A DNA stretch of 64,000 nt from Klenkia marina (GTDB lineage: Bacteria > Actinomycetota > Actinomycetes > Mycobacteriales > Geodermatophilaceae). A program made the translations under genes and the position numbers. The notes under the pieces were generated by a model, which was not told the origin of the DNA, searched no databases, and saw nothing but the letters and a program-made list of their open reading frames with translations. Shown here one piece after another: positions 24,773-31,931 of the stretch (position 1 is the first letter of the stretch; the number at the start of each line of letters is the position of its first letter). Location of the stretch: contig NZ_FMUH01000001.1 in the NCBI RefSeq assembly GCF_900101025.1, positions 62,001-126,000 on the forward strand. The letters are read 5' to 3'.

Positions 24773-25774
24773 GTGGACGGGCTCTTCCTGGCGATGGTCG
24801 TCATCGTCGTCGTCGCGCTGGCCTTCGACTACACCAACGGCTTCCACGACGCGGCGAACTCGATCGCCGTCGCCGTCTCCACCAAGGCGCTGACCCCCAA
24901 GGTCGCCCTGGCGCTGGCGGCCGTGATGAACCTGGTCGGGGCGCTGATCTCCACCGAGGTGGCCAAGACCGTCGGCGCCGGGATCATCGACACCCCCAGC
25001 GGCTCCGGCGGGCTGCAGATCGTGTTCGCCGCGCTCATGGGCGCGATCACCTGGAACCTCATCACCTGGTACTTCGGGCTGCCCAGTTCGTCCTCGCACG
25101 CCCTCATCGGCGGGCTGGTCGGCGCCGCGCTGGCCGCCGTCCACTCGGTGCAGTGGGCCGGCATCGTCGAGAAGGTCGTCATCCCGATGGTGCTCTCGCC
25201 GCTGGTCGGGTTCGGGCTGGGCTACCTGTTCATGCTGGCCATCCTGTGGTCCTTCCGCGGCGCCAACGTCACCCGGGCCAACCGCGGTTTCCGGTACGCC
25301 CAGATCGTCAGCTCGGCGACGATGGCGCTGGGCCACGGCCTGCAGGACGCCCAGAAGACGATGGGCATCATCACCCTCGCGCTGGTCACCTCCGGCCAGA
25401 TCGACACCTTCGAGGTGCCGCTGTGGGTGGTCATCGCCGCGGCCCTGGCAATCAGCGCCGGCACCTACGCCGGCGGGTTCCGCATCATGCGCACCCTGGG
25501 CCGCCGGATCATCCAGCTCACCCCGGCCGGCGGCTTCTCCGCGCAGACGGTGGCCTCGACGGTCATGGTCACCACGGCGACGGTGTTCGCCGTCCCGGTG
25601 TCGACCACCCACATCACCACCACCTCCATCATGGGTGTCGGCGCGACCCGCCGGTTGTCGGCGGTGCGCTGGGGCGTGGCCGGGAACATCGTCGTGGCGT
25701 GGGTGTTGACGCTGCCGGCCGCGGGCACCGTGGCCGCGGGCGTCTACTGGCTGACGCACGCCGTCGTCGGCTGA
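24773..25774 (+). CDS. pit: Inorganic phosphate transporter, PiT family
   Basis: A 333-residue membrane protein with the duplicated PiT signatures: FDYTNGFHDAANSIA near residue 16 and the GLPSSSSHALIGG half, then the second repeat with GHGLQDAQKTMG and VSTTHITTTSIMGVG. It moves metal-phosphate with protons. It starts at GTG 24773 directly after the DUF47 gene. Nothing is truncated. Confidence 0.95.
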   Translation: MDGLFLAMVVIVVVALAFDYTNGFHDAANSIAVAVSTKALTPKVALALAAVMNLVGALISTEVAKTVGAGIIDTPSGSGGLQIVFAALMGAITWNLITWYFGLPSSSSHALIGGLVGAALAAVHSVQWAGIVEKVVIPMVLSPLVGFGLGYLFMLAILWSFRGANVTRANRGFRYAQIVSSATMALGHGLQDAQKTMGIITLALVTSGQIDTFEVPLWVVIAAALAISAGTYAGGFRIMRTLGRRIIQLTPAGGFSAQTVASTVMVTTATVFAVPVSTTHITTTSIMGVGATRRLSAVRWGVAGNIVVAWVLTLPAAGTVAAGVYWLTHAVVG

Positions 25775-25788
25775 ACCGGAGGCTCCCC

Positions 25789-27183
25789 GTGGCCGGTCTG
25801 CAGCTGGGCACGGCGCCGGCCCGGTGGACGCTGCTGGCCACCGTCCTCGCCTCGGCGATGGCCTTCCTGGACGCCACGGCGGTCAACGTCGCCCTGCCCA
25901 CCATCGGCCGCGAGCTCGACGCGTCGCTGTCGGGCCTGCAGTGGACGGTCACCGGCTACACCCTCGCGCTGGCCGCGCTCGTGCTGCTCGGCGGCGCCCT
26001 CGGTGACCGGTTCGGACGGCGTCGCGTCTTCGTCGTCGGCGTCGTGTGGTTCGCGGCAGCCTCGCTGCTGTGCGGCCTGGCCCCCTCGACCGGCCTGCTG
26101 GTCGCCGCCCGCGCGCTGCAGGGCGTCGGCGGGGCGCTGCTGGTGCCCGGCTCGCTGGCGATCATCCAGTCCTCGTTCGCGGCGGCCGACCGGGCCCGGG
26201 CGATCGGGCTGTGGTCGGGGCTGGGCGGCATCGCGGGGCTGGGCGGGCCCTTCCTGGCCGGCTTCCTGGTCGACACGGTGAGCTGGCGGTGGGTGTTCCT
26301 GCTGAACGTGCCGCTGGCGGTGGCCGTCGTCCTGGTGTCGGCGCGGCACGTGCCCGAGAGCCGGGACGCCGCCCACCACGGCCGCTTCGACGTCGCCGGC
26401 GCCGCGCTGGCCGCCCTCGCCCTGGGCGGCACCACCTACGCCCTCATCGACGCCGGCCGCGGACCGGGCACCTGGGTCGCGCTGGCCGCGGGGCTGGCCG
26501 GCGCCGTCGGGTTCGTGCTGCGCGAGCGCTCCGCGCCCGACCCGATGCTGCCGCTGGGCGTCTTCGCCGACCGGCAGTTCACCGGCGCGAACCTGACCAC
26601 CCTGGCGGTGTACGGCGCACTCGGGGGCTTCTCGTTCTTCCTGGTGCTGCAGCTGCAGACCGTGCTCGGCTACGACGCACTGGCCGCCGGCGCCGCGTCG
26701 GTGCCCTCGATCCTGCTCATCTCGCTGCTGTCCTCCCGCGCCGGCGCACTCGCCACCCGCATCGGCCCACGCATCCCCATGACGGTCGGCCCACTGGTCG
26801 CCTCCTCCGGCGTCCTGCTGCTGTCCTTCGTCGACGACGGCTCGCGGTGGGCCACCGGGGTGCTGCCGGGCACGGTGCTGTTCGGGCTGGGCATGGCCCT
26901 CACCGTGGCACCGCTGACCGCCACCGTGCTGGGCGCCGCCCCCGACCACCTCGCCGGGGTGGCCAGCGGGGTGAACAACGCCGTCGCCCGCGCTGCGCAG
27001 CTGCTCGCGGTGGCCGCGCTGCCCCTCCTGGTGGGTCTCGGCGGAGACGACTACGCCCGCCCCGACACGTTCACCGACGGCTACGCGCTGGCGATGCAGC
27101 TGTGCGCCGGGCTCATCGCTACGGGCGGCCTGGTGTCGCTGGTGACCATCCGGGACGACGTCCTGGAGCCCGATCCCACCTGA
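25789..27183 (+). CDS. MFS transporter, DHA2 (EmrB/QacA) drug:H+ antiporter type
   Basis: A 464-residue polytopic protein. It has AFLDATAVNVALPTI (motif D1), GDRFGRRRVF (motif A), RALQGVGGALLVPGSLAII (motif B) and GGIAGLGGPFLAGFLVD (motif C, typical of antiporters). Twelve to fourteen helices are predicted by eye. GGAGG lies 6 nt before GTG 25789. It probably exports a toxic compound; the substrate is unknown. It may share the phosphate operon's transcript, since the gap to pit is only 14 nt. Confidence 0.87.
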   Translation: MAGLQLGTAPARWTLLATVLASAMAFLDATAVNVALPTIGRELDASLSGLQWTVTGYTLALAALVLLGGALGDRFGRRRVFVVGVVWFAAASLLCGLAPSTGLLVAARALQGVGGALLVPGSLAIIQSSFAAADRARAIGLWSGLGGIAGLGGPFLAGFLVDTVSWRWVFLLNVPLAVAVVLVSARHVPESRDAAHHGRFDVAGAALAALALGGTTYALIDAGRGPGTWVALAAGLAGAVGFVLRERSAPDPMLPLGVFADRQFTGANLTTLAVYGALGGFSFFLVLQLQTVLGYDALAAGAASVPSILLISLLSSRAGALATRIGPRIPMTVGPLVASSGVLLLSFVDDGSRWATGVLPGTVLFGLGMALTVAPLTATVLGAAPDHLAGVASGVNNAVARAAQLLAVAALPLLVGLGGDDYARPDTFTDGYALAMQLCAGLIATGGLVSLVTIRDDVLEPDPT

Positions 27184-27269
27184 CGGGACGCACCATGCCC
27201 CGTTTGTTCATCGACCTGGTAGACATTGGCCTCGTGCCGACGTCCTGCCTGCTCCCGGGAGACCTCCTG

Positions 27270-27329
27270 GTGAGCCGCATCCACGTCGACCTCGGGCGCG
27301 TCACCACCGCCGGCTGTCCGGCCCGCTGA
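27270..27329 (+). CDS. Putative sulfur/cysteine-type leader peptide (19 residues)
   Basis: GTG 27270 to TGA 27329 encodes VSRIHVDLGRVTTAGCPAR, with GGGAG 7 nt upstream. The S-R-x-HVDL-x-R-x-x-(S/T)-x-x-C layout is that of the actinobacterial putative leader peptides placed before sulfur-assimilation and sulfur-transport genes. It ends near a Cys codon, as for cysteine-responsive attenuation reported in mycobacteria. The next gene is a TauE/SafE sulfur permease and two hairpins lie between. The peptide itself is probably not functional. Confidence 0.7.
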   Translation: MSRIHVDLGRVTTAGCPAR

Positions 27330-27336
27330 CCACCCC

Positions 27337-27380
27337 CAGGGCTCTGCTGCCCTGACCCCGGCGCGGGTGCGCGGCCGGGG
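27337..27380 (+). promoter_or_regulatory. Tandem hairpins between leader peptide and TauE/SafE gene
   Basis: CAGGGC/GCCCTG (27337-27342 with 27349-27354, 6-base loop) and CCCCGGC/GCCGGGG (27356-27362 with 27374-27380, 11-base loop) are perfect stems. They lie in the 89 bases between the leader stop and the permease start. They are candidate attenuator elements. Confidence 0.5.
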
Positions 27381-27418
27381 CGGACCCCTTCGCCACTCCC
27401 CCTCCCTGGAGCACCGCT

Positions 27419-28396
27419 GTGCGCACCCTCATCCTCTTCGCCCTCGTGGGCCTGGGCGCCCAACTGGTCGACGGCAGCCTCGGCATGGGCTACGGCGTCA
27501 CCTCGACGACGCTGCTGCTGGCCGTCGGCGCGAGCCCGGCCGCAGCCTCGGCCACCGCCCACCTGGCCGAGATCGGCACCAACCTCGCCTCGGGCGTCTC
27601 GCACTGGCGATTCGGCAACGTCGACTGGAAGGTGGTCTGGAAGGTCGGTGTGCCCGGCGCGGTCGGCGCCGCCGCCGGTGCCACCTTCCTGTCCTCGCTG
27701 GACACCTCGGTCGCCGCGCCGCTGATGAACACGATCCTGCTGGCCCTGGGCCTCTACGTGCTCGTCCGTTTCACCCTCCGCGGCCTCAACCGGCAGAACC
27801 TCGGCAAGCCGATGCGCCGCCGCTTCCTCTTCCCGCTCGGCCTGTTCGCCGGCTTCATCGACGCCACCGGCGGCGGCGGCTGGGGCCCGGTCGGCACCCC
27901 GGCCATCCTGGCCAGCGGCCGCATGGAGCCCCGCAAGGTGATCGGCTCGATCGACACCTCCGAGTTCCTGGTCTCGGCCTCCGCCTCGGTGGCCTTCCTG
28001 CTGGCGCTCGGCTCGCAGGGGATCGAGCTGGTCTGGGTGCTCGGCCTGCTCGCCGGCGGGTTGGTCGCGGCCCCGATCGCCGCCTGGCTGGTGCGGCACG
28101 TGCCGCCGCGGCTGCTCGGCTCCGCGGTCGGCGGGATCATCGTGTTCACCAACACCCGGTCGCTGTTCAACGCCTTCGAGGTCGCCGACGCCGTCCGCTG
28201 GCCGGTCTACGCGGTCATCGTGGTCGTCTGGGTCGGCGCGGTGGTCTGGTCGTGGAAGCAGTACCGGGCCGACACCGAGGCCGAGTCCGTCGAGGCCGCC
28301 CAGCGCCTGGAGGCCGAGCGCCGCGAGGAGCTCGTCCGCCGCCTGTCGCAGGAGGACGGCGTCCCCGCCGGTCGCCCCCAGGCCCCCCGCGACTGA
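27419..28396 (+). CDS. TSUP (TauE/SafE) family anion permease, probable sulfite/sulfur compound transporter
   Basis: A 325-residue protein with about eight helices in two TauE/SafE repeats. It has VDGSLGMGYGVTSTTLLL near residue 20 and the matching IDATGGGGWGPVGTPAIL near 140. Members export sulfite, sulfoacetate or similar anions or import sulfur compounds. The charged C-terminal tail (about 280-325) is cytosolic. GGAG lies about 7 nt before GTG 27419. The upstream leader peptide supports a sulfur role. Confidence 0.87.
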   Translation: MRTLILFALVGLGAQLVDGSLGMGYGVTSTTLLLAVGASPAAASATAHLAEIGTNLASGVSHWRFGNVDWKVVWKVGVPGAVGAAAGATFLSSLDTSVAAPLMNTILLALGLYVLVRFTLRGLNRQNLGKPMRRRFLFPLGLFAGFIDATGGGGWGPVGTPAILASGRMEPRKVIGSIDTSEFLVSASASVAFLLALGSQGIELVWVLGLLAGGLVAAPIAAWLVRHVPPRLLGSAVGGIIVFTNTRSLFNAFEVADAVRWPVYAVIVVVWVGAVVWSWKQYRADTEAESVEAAQRLEAERREELVRRLSQEDGVPAGRPQAPRD

Positions 28397-28418
28397 GCCC
28401 CCTCCCCCGCACGACCCG

Positions 28419-28488
28419 GTGATCATGGGGTCGTCGCCGGCGACTCGCCGTCGACCGGCGCGCCCCCGAGCGACAACCCCATGATCAC
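28419..28488. repeat. 70-bp intergenic palindrome with GTGATCATGGGGT arms
   Basis: Arms begin GTGATCATGGGGT and end ACCCCATGATCAC. The match continues after one mismatch (gtcgc/gcgac), and inner CGCCGG/CCGGCG arms form a second stem. It lies between convergent genes, and its right arm contains the stop codon of the epimerase gene at 28485. It may be a bidirectional terminator or a dispersed REP-like unit. No other copy is in the window. Confidence 0.6.
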
Positions 28489-29441
28489 GTCCGGGGCAGG
28501 GCCAGCAGGCGGGCCTCCAGGTCGGGCGGGAGGCCGGGGAGGTCGTCGCCGCCGGGTGCGCCCGCGGCCTGGAGCCACGCCCAGGTGTCAGCCACCGTGT
28601 CGCGCAGCGGGCGGCTGGGCAGGCCGAGCTCGCGGGCGCGGGTGGTGTCGACGTCCCAGGCGGTGCGGGCCGTGTCGGCCGGCAGCCACAGCGGCAGGTG
28701 GACCCACGGCTGCACGCCGGCCGCGAGCAGGTCGTCCTCGGGGACGACGACCCACTCCGCGTCGCCGCCGGTGACCTCCCGGCAGGTGTCCAGCAGGCCG
28801 CCGAGGGTGGTCATCCCGGCCGGCCCCGTGGCGTTGACCGGACCGGACACCTGCCCGCACGCCGCCACCAGCCAGCCGGCCAGGTCGCGGGCGTCGACCA
28901 GCGCCATCGGCTGGGCCAGGGCGTCGGGGACGACGACCGGGCCACCGGCGGCGATCCGCAGCAGCCACCAGCCCAGCCGGTGCACCCGGTCGTGCGGCCC
29001 CACCACGAGGCCGGCGCGCGCGGTGAGGAGCCGGTCGCCGAGGGCTGCGCCGAGCACCCGCTCGGCGTGCGCCTTGGCCGGCCCGTACTCGTCGTCGTCG
29101 GTGTCCCACGTGGGGTCGTGCTCGCTGCGCACCGGCCCGGGCGGCCAGTCCCGGTAGGCGTTCAGGCTGGACACGAACGCGTAGCCGGCCGGGTCCAGCA
29201 CCGCGGCGTGCTCACCGGCGGCCCGGGTGCGGCACGAGGTGTCGACGACCAGCTCGGGCGCCCAGGCCAGCACGTCGCCGGGCAGCGGCTGCTCCCGGTC
29301 GCCCCGGAACGCCCGGACGCCGTCGGGCGGGTCCCCGGACACCCCGCGGGTCAGGGTGGCGACGTCGTGGCCGGCGGCCAGCGCCGCGTCGACGACGTGC
29401 CGGCCGAGGAAGTGAGTACCGCCGAGCACCAGGACCCGCAT
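28485..29441 (-). CDS. NAD-dependent epimerase/dehydratase (extended SDR)
   Basis: A 318-residue protein with the Rossmann motif MRVLVLGGTHFLGRHVVDAAL at the N-terminus. The active-site Ser region is YAFVSSLNAYRDW. The Tyr-x3-Lys motif is DEYGPAKAHAE, followed by RAGLVVGPHD. The layout resembles actinobacterial reductases of the isoflavone-reductase/epimerase group. No sugar-nucleotide genes are nearby, so the substrate is open. ATG 29441 is the natural start before the glycine motif. Confidence 0.82.
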   Translation of the reverse strand: MRVLVLGGTHFLGRHVVDAALAAGHDVATLTRGVSGDPPDGVRAFRGDREQPLPGDVLAWAPELVVDTSCRTRAAGEHAAVLDPAGYAFVSSLNAYRDWPPGPVRSEHDPTWDTDDDEYGPAKAHAERVLGAALGDRLLTARAGLVVGPHDRVHRLGWWLLRIAAGGPVVVPDALAQPMALVDARDLAGWLVAACGQVSGPVNATGPAGMTTLGGLLDTCREVTGGDAEWVVVPEDDLLAAGVQPWVHLPLWLPADTARTAWDVDTTRARELGLPSRPLRDTVADTWAWLQAAGAPGGDDLPGLPPDLEARLLALPRT

Positions 29442-29563
29442 GACCCCACCCTCGGGTCGGTGGCCGGCCGGCGTCCAGCCGGTTCGCCGAGAGCCGATGC
29501 ATTGCGCGCGACCGACCGGGTAGGGGCTCCTCCGACGTGCACCCCACCAGGAAGAGGTCCGGC

Positions 29564-30235
29564 ATGCCGGTCATGGCCATCATCGGAGCAGGACGCGGGC
29601 TGGGCGCGGAGACCGCCCGCCGGTTCGGCAGGGAGGGCTACGACATCGCGTTGATCGCCCGCAACCAGCAGCGGGTCACCGACCTGGCGCAGGAGCTGTC
29701 GGGCGAGGGCATCACCGCCGGCGGGTTCGTCGCCGACGTCCGCGACCCCGACTCGATCACCCACACCCTCGACACCGCCGCCCAGGCGATGGGGCCGGTC
29801 GAGGTGCTGCAGTACAGCCCGCTGCCGGACAAGACGTTCCTGCGCCCGGTGCTGGAGACCACCGCGGCCGACCTCGTCGGCCCGGTGGAGTTCTCGGTCT
29901 ACGGGCCGGTCGCCGCCGTCCGGCAGGTGCTGCCGGGCATGCGGTACCTGCCCGACGGCGCACGGCCCTCGATCCTGTTCGTCAACGGCGGGTCGGCGGT
30001 CGTGCCCAACTCCGGCGTCGCCGGCACCAGCATCGCCTTCGCCGGGCTGACCGCCTACGCGCAGATGCTGCACGAGGTGCTCGCCGACGAGGGCATCCAC
30101 GTCGCCCAGCTGGTCATCCCGGGCGCGATGGTCGACGGCGACCCGGTGAAGGGCCCCGACGTGATGGCCGGCCACCTGTGGGGCCTGCACACCGGGCGCA
30201 GCGACTTCCGCCACCAGGTCGAGGGCTCGGACTAG
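29564..30235 (+). CDS. SDR-family protein lacking the catalytic Tyr-x3-Lys
   Basis: A 223-residue classical-SDR-like protein. It has an NAD-binding GAGRGLGAETARRFG, the ADVRD acidic loop, and the Ser strand ILFVNGGSAVVPN. Where YxxxK is expected the sequence reads GTSIAFAGLTAYAQML, with no Tyr/Lys pair in register. GAGG lies 6 nt before ATG 29564, which is preferred to a start at 29537. It is probably an atypical or non-catalytic SDR. Convergent with the DUF1684 gene. Confidence 0.75.
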   Translation: MPVMAIIGAGRGLGAETARRFGREGYDIALIARNQQRVTDLAQELSGEGITAGGFVADVRDPDSITHTLDTAAQAMGPVEVLQYSPLPDKTFLRPVLETTAADLVGPVEFSVYGPVAAVRQVLPGMRYLPDGARPSILFVNGGSAVVPNSGVAGTSIAFAGLTAYAQMLHEVLADEGIHVAQLVIPGAMVDGDPVKGPDVMAGHLWGLHTGRSDFRHQVEGSD

Positions 30236-30243
30236 GGGAAGGA

Positions 30244-30295
30244 CCCCGTCGCCCCCCGGATCACGCTGCGCGCGACCCGGGACCCTGCGACGGGG
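30244..30295. terminator. Convergent hairpin between SDR and DUF1684 genes
   Basis: CCCCGTCGC (30244-30252) pairs with GCGACGGGG (30287-30295), with a further CCGG-rich stem inside. It straddles the 3' ends of both convergent genes. Confidence 0.4.
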
Positions 30296-31145
30296 CCACG
30301 AGAGCTGCACGATCCAACTCGGCCCCGTCGTCGGTGGGGCGGGCGGCGCCGCGCACGGTCGGCGTCCGCTCCCCCGCCTCGACGGCGACCGGGAGCCGGT
30401 TCTCCGCCGGCGGGGTCGGGCAGGTGGCCAGGTCGGTGTAGGCGCAGGGCAGGTTGACCGCGCGGTTGAGGTCGACCTGCACGCTGCCGTCGGCGGCGGG
30501 CACCAGGTCCAGCGAGCGGAACGGGTAGGTGGTGTCACCGGACGTGGCGTCGGAGAACAGCACCATGACCGCCCCGTCGCCGTGCCCGGGGAAGGCGCGC
30601 AGCGCGTACGGGGTGCCGTCGAGGGTGAACTCCACGGTGCCCGGGGCGTCGTAGACGTGCTCGACCCCCTCCAGCACACCGGGGACAGCGGTCGGCCGCG
30701 GCGCGTCGAAGGCCACGAACCGGCCGGGCACCGACCACCGCGGGTCGGCCGGGAAGGCCGGCGTCCCGGGGTGGGCGGCGAGCAGGGGCGAGCGCGGGTC
30801 GCGCACCCGGACGACGTACCGCCCGCCGCGCTCGGCCACCTCGACGGCGACGTCGCCGTCGTGCAGCAGCCGGCTCTCGCGCAGACCGAGCTCACCGACG
30901 ACGTGCTCCCCGGTCACCCGGGTGCCCTCGACGACCAGCTCGTCCCCGTCGGCCAGCTCGACGACCACGCCGCGGGAGTCGGCCCACCAACGACCGGGTG
31001 AGCCCGGGGCGGCTACCGGGTGCTCGCCGAGCCAGGTCAGCGAGGTGACGGCGAGGAAGCCGTGCGGGTGGGTGAGCTGCTGCTCGCGGATGCGGTGCCA
31101 GGCGGCCCACTCGTCGGCGAAGGTCTGCGGCACGGTGCTGGTCAT
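30261..31145 (-). CDS. DUF1684 family protein
   Basis: A 294-residue beta-rich protein. The C-terminal half carries the DUF1684 hallmark YPFRSLDLVP, then VDLNRAVNLPCAYTDLATCP and PPAENRLPVAVEAGE. The N-terminal half starts with a helical DEWAAWHRIREQQLTHPHGFL and LTWLGEHP. These proteins are widespread in bacteria and have no known function. ATG 31145 was preferred to 31154. It lacks a signal peptide and is likely cytosolic. Confidence 0.8.
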   Translation of the reverse strand: MTSTVPQTFADEWAAWHRIREQQLTHPHGFLAVTSLTWLGEHPVAAPGSPGRWWADSRGVVVELADGDELVVEGTRVTGEHVVGELGLRESRLLHDGDVAVEVAERGGRYVVRVRDPRSPLLAAHPGTPAFPADPRWSVPGRFVAFDAPRPTAVPGVLEGVEHVYDAPGTVEFTLDGTPYALRAFPGHGDGAVMVLFSDATSGDTTYPFRSLDLVPAADGSVQVDLNRAVNLPCAYTDLATCPTPPAENRLPVAVEAGERTPTVRGAARPTDDGAELDRAALVAPSQGPGSRAA

Positions 31146-31180
31146 GCCCGGCACAACGACGCCGGGCCGCGCGGTAGTCC

Positions 31181-31687
31181 TCAGCCCGCGGTCTGCACCG
31201 GGATCTCGCCGGTGCGCAGCGCCGGGTGCTTCCCGGCGGCGGTCAGCACCGCGCGGGCGGTCAGCGCCGCGCCGGGGTGGGCGGCCATGCGCAGCGCGCG
31301 GGCGCTGAACAGCGCCTCGGTGCCCGGCGGGACGACGAGCAGTTCGAGGTGCTGGGCGTCGGGGCCGCAGGTCAGCGAGACCAGCTGCGGGTCACCGGTG
31401 GCGAACCCGCCGACCCGCACCAGCCGGTCGCCGACGGCGAGCTTGCGCGGGACGGCGTGCCAGGTGGCGAAGGGGTAGGTGAAGCGGGTGACCTGCACCC
31501 CGCGGCGCTCGAGCGCGGCGACCAGCTCGGGCAGCTCGACCGCGAGGTCGGTCGAGCGGGGCCACCACGCGCCGTGCAGGCCGGGGCCCGCGTCGGTGCG
31601 CAGGCTGACCCGCACGTCGATGCCTCCGCGGAAACCCGGGAGCTCCTGCTCCCCGATCCACGCCGCCCGGTCGGCCACCGGCACCAC
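31181..31687 (-). CDS. DUF5994 family protein
   Basis: A protein of about 168 residues with LHGAWWPRSTDLAVELPELV and VTRFTYPFATWHAVPRKLAVGDRLVRVGGF, typical of the small actinobacterial DUF5994 proteins of unknown role. The start is uncertain: ATG 31723 lies only 2 nt after a -10-like TAGCGT. I chose GTG 31687, which has GGGGGA about 9 nt upstream and lies downstream of the expected transcription start. Confidence 0.6.
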   Translation of the reverse strand: MVPVADRAAWIGEQELPGFRGGIDVRVSLRTDAGPGLHGAWWPRSTDLAVELPELVAALERRGVQVTRFTYPFATWHAVPRKLAVGDRLVRVGGFATGDPQLVSLTCGPDAQHLELLVVPPGTEALFSARALRMAAHPGAALTARAVLTAAGKHPALRTGEIPVQTAG

Positions 31688-31725
31688 ACCCCTTGCTCCC
31701 CCGGGACCACCGGCCCCGCTCATCC

Positions 31726-31731
31726 ACGCTA
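31726..31731 (-). promoter_or_regulatory. -10-like TAGCGT for the DUF5994 gene
   Basis: TAGCGT reads leftward from 31731. Transcription would begin near 31718 and exclude ATG 31723, which supports the start at 31687. Confidence 0.35.
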
Positions 31732-31853
31732 GGCCCGCCCGCACGGGACCTCCTACGGACACGCCACGTCCCATCCGCCCCATCACCCCCACGGGGAGCC
31801 GTCACGCGCTGTGACCACGCGGCTGCGATGGCCTCCGCTGAACCACCGTCATA

Positions 31854-31899
31854 CGACGCTGAGGCACCACTCCCGGCCGGAAGTGGTACCTCAGCGTCG
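31854..31899 (-). terminator. Long hairpin terminator after typA
   Basis: Eighteen-base arms (CGACGCTGAGGCACCACT and near-complement, one mismatch) with a 10-base loop lie 33 bases past the typA stop. There is no T-tract. Confidence 0.6.
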
Positions 31900-31931
31900 A
31901 ACGACGGCCCGCGTGGGCCGCTGATGGTCGG

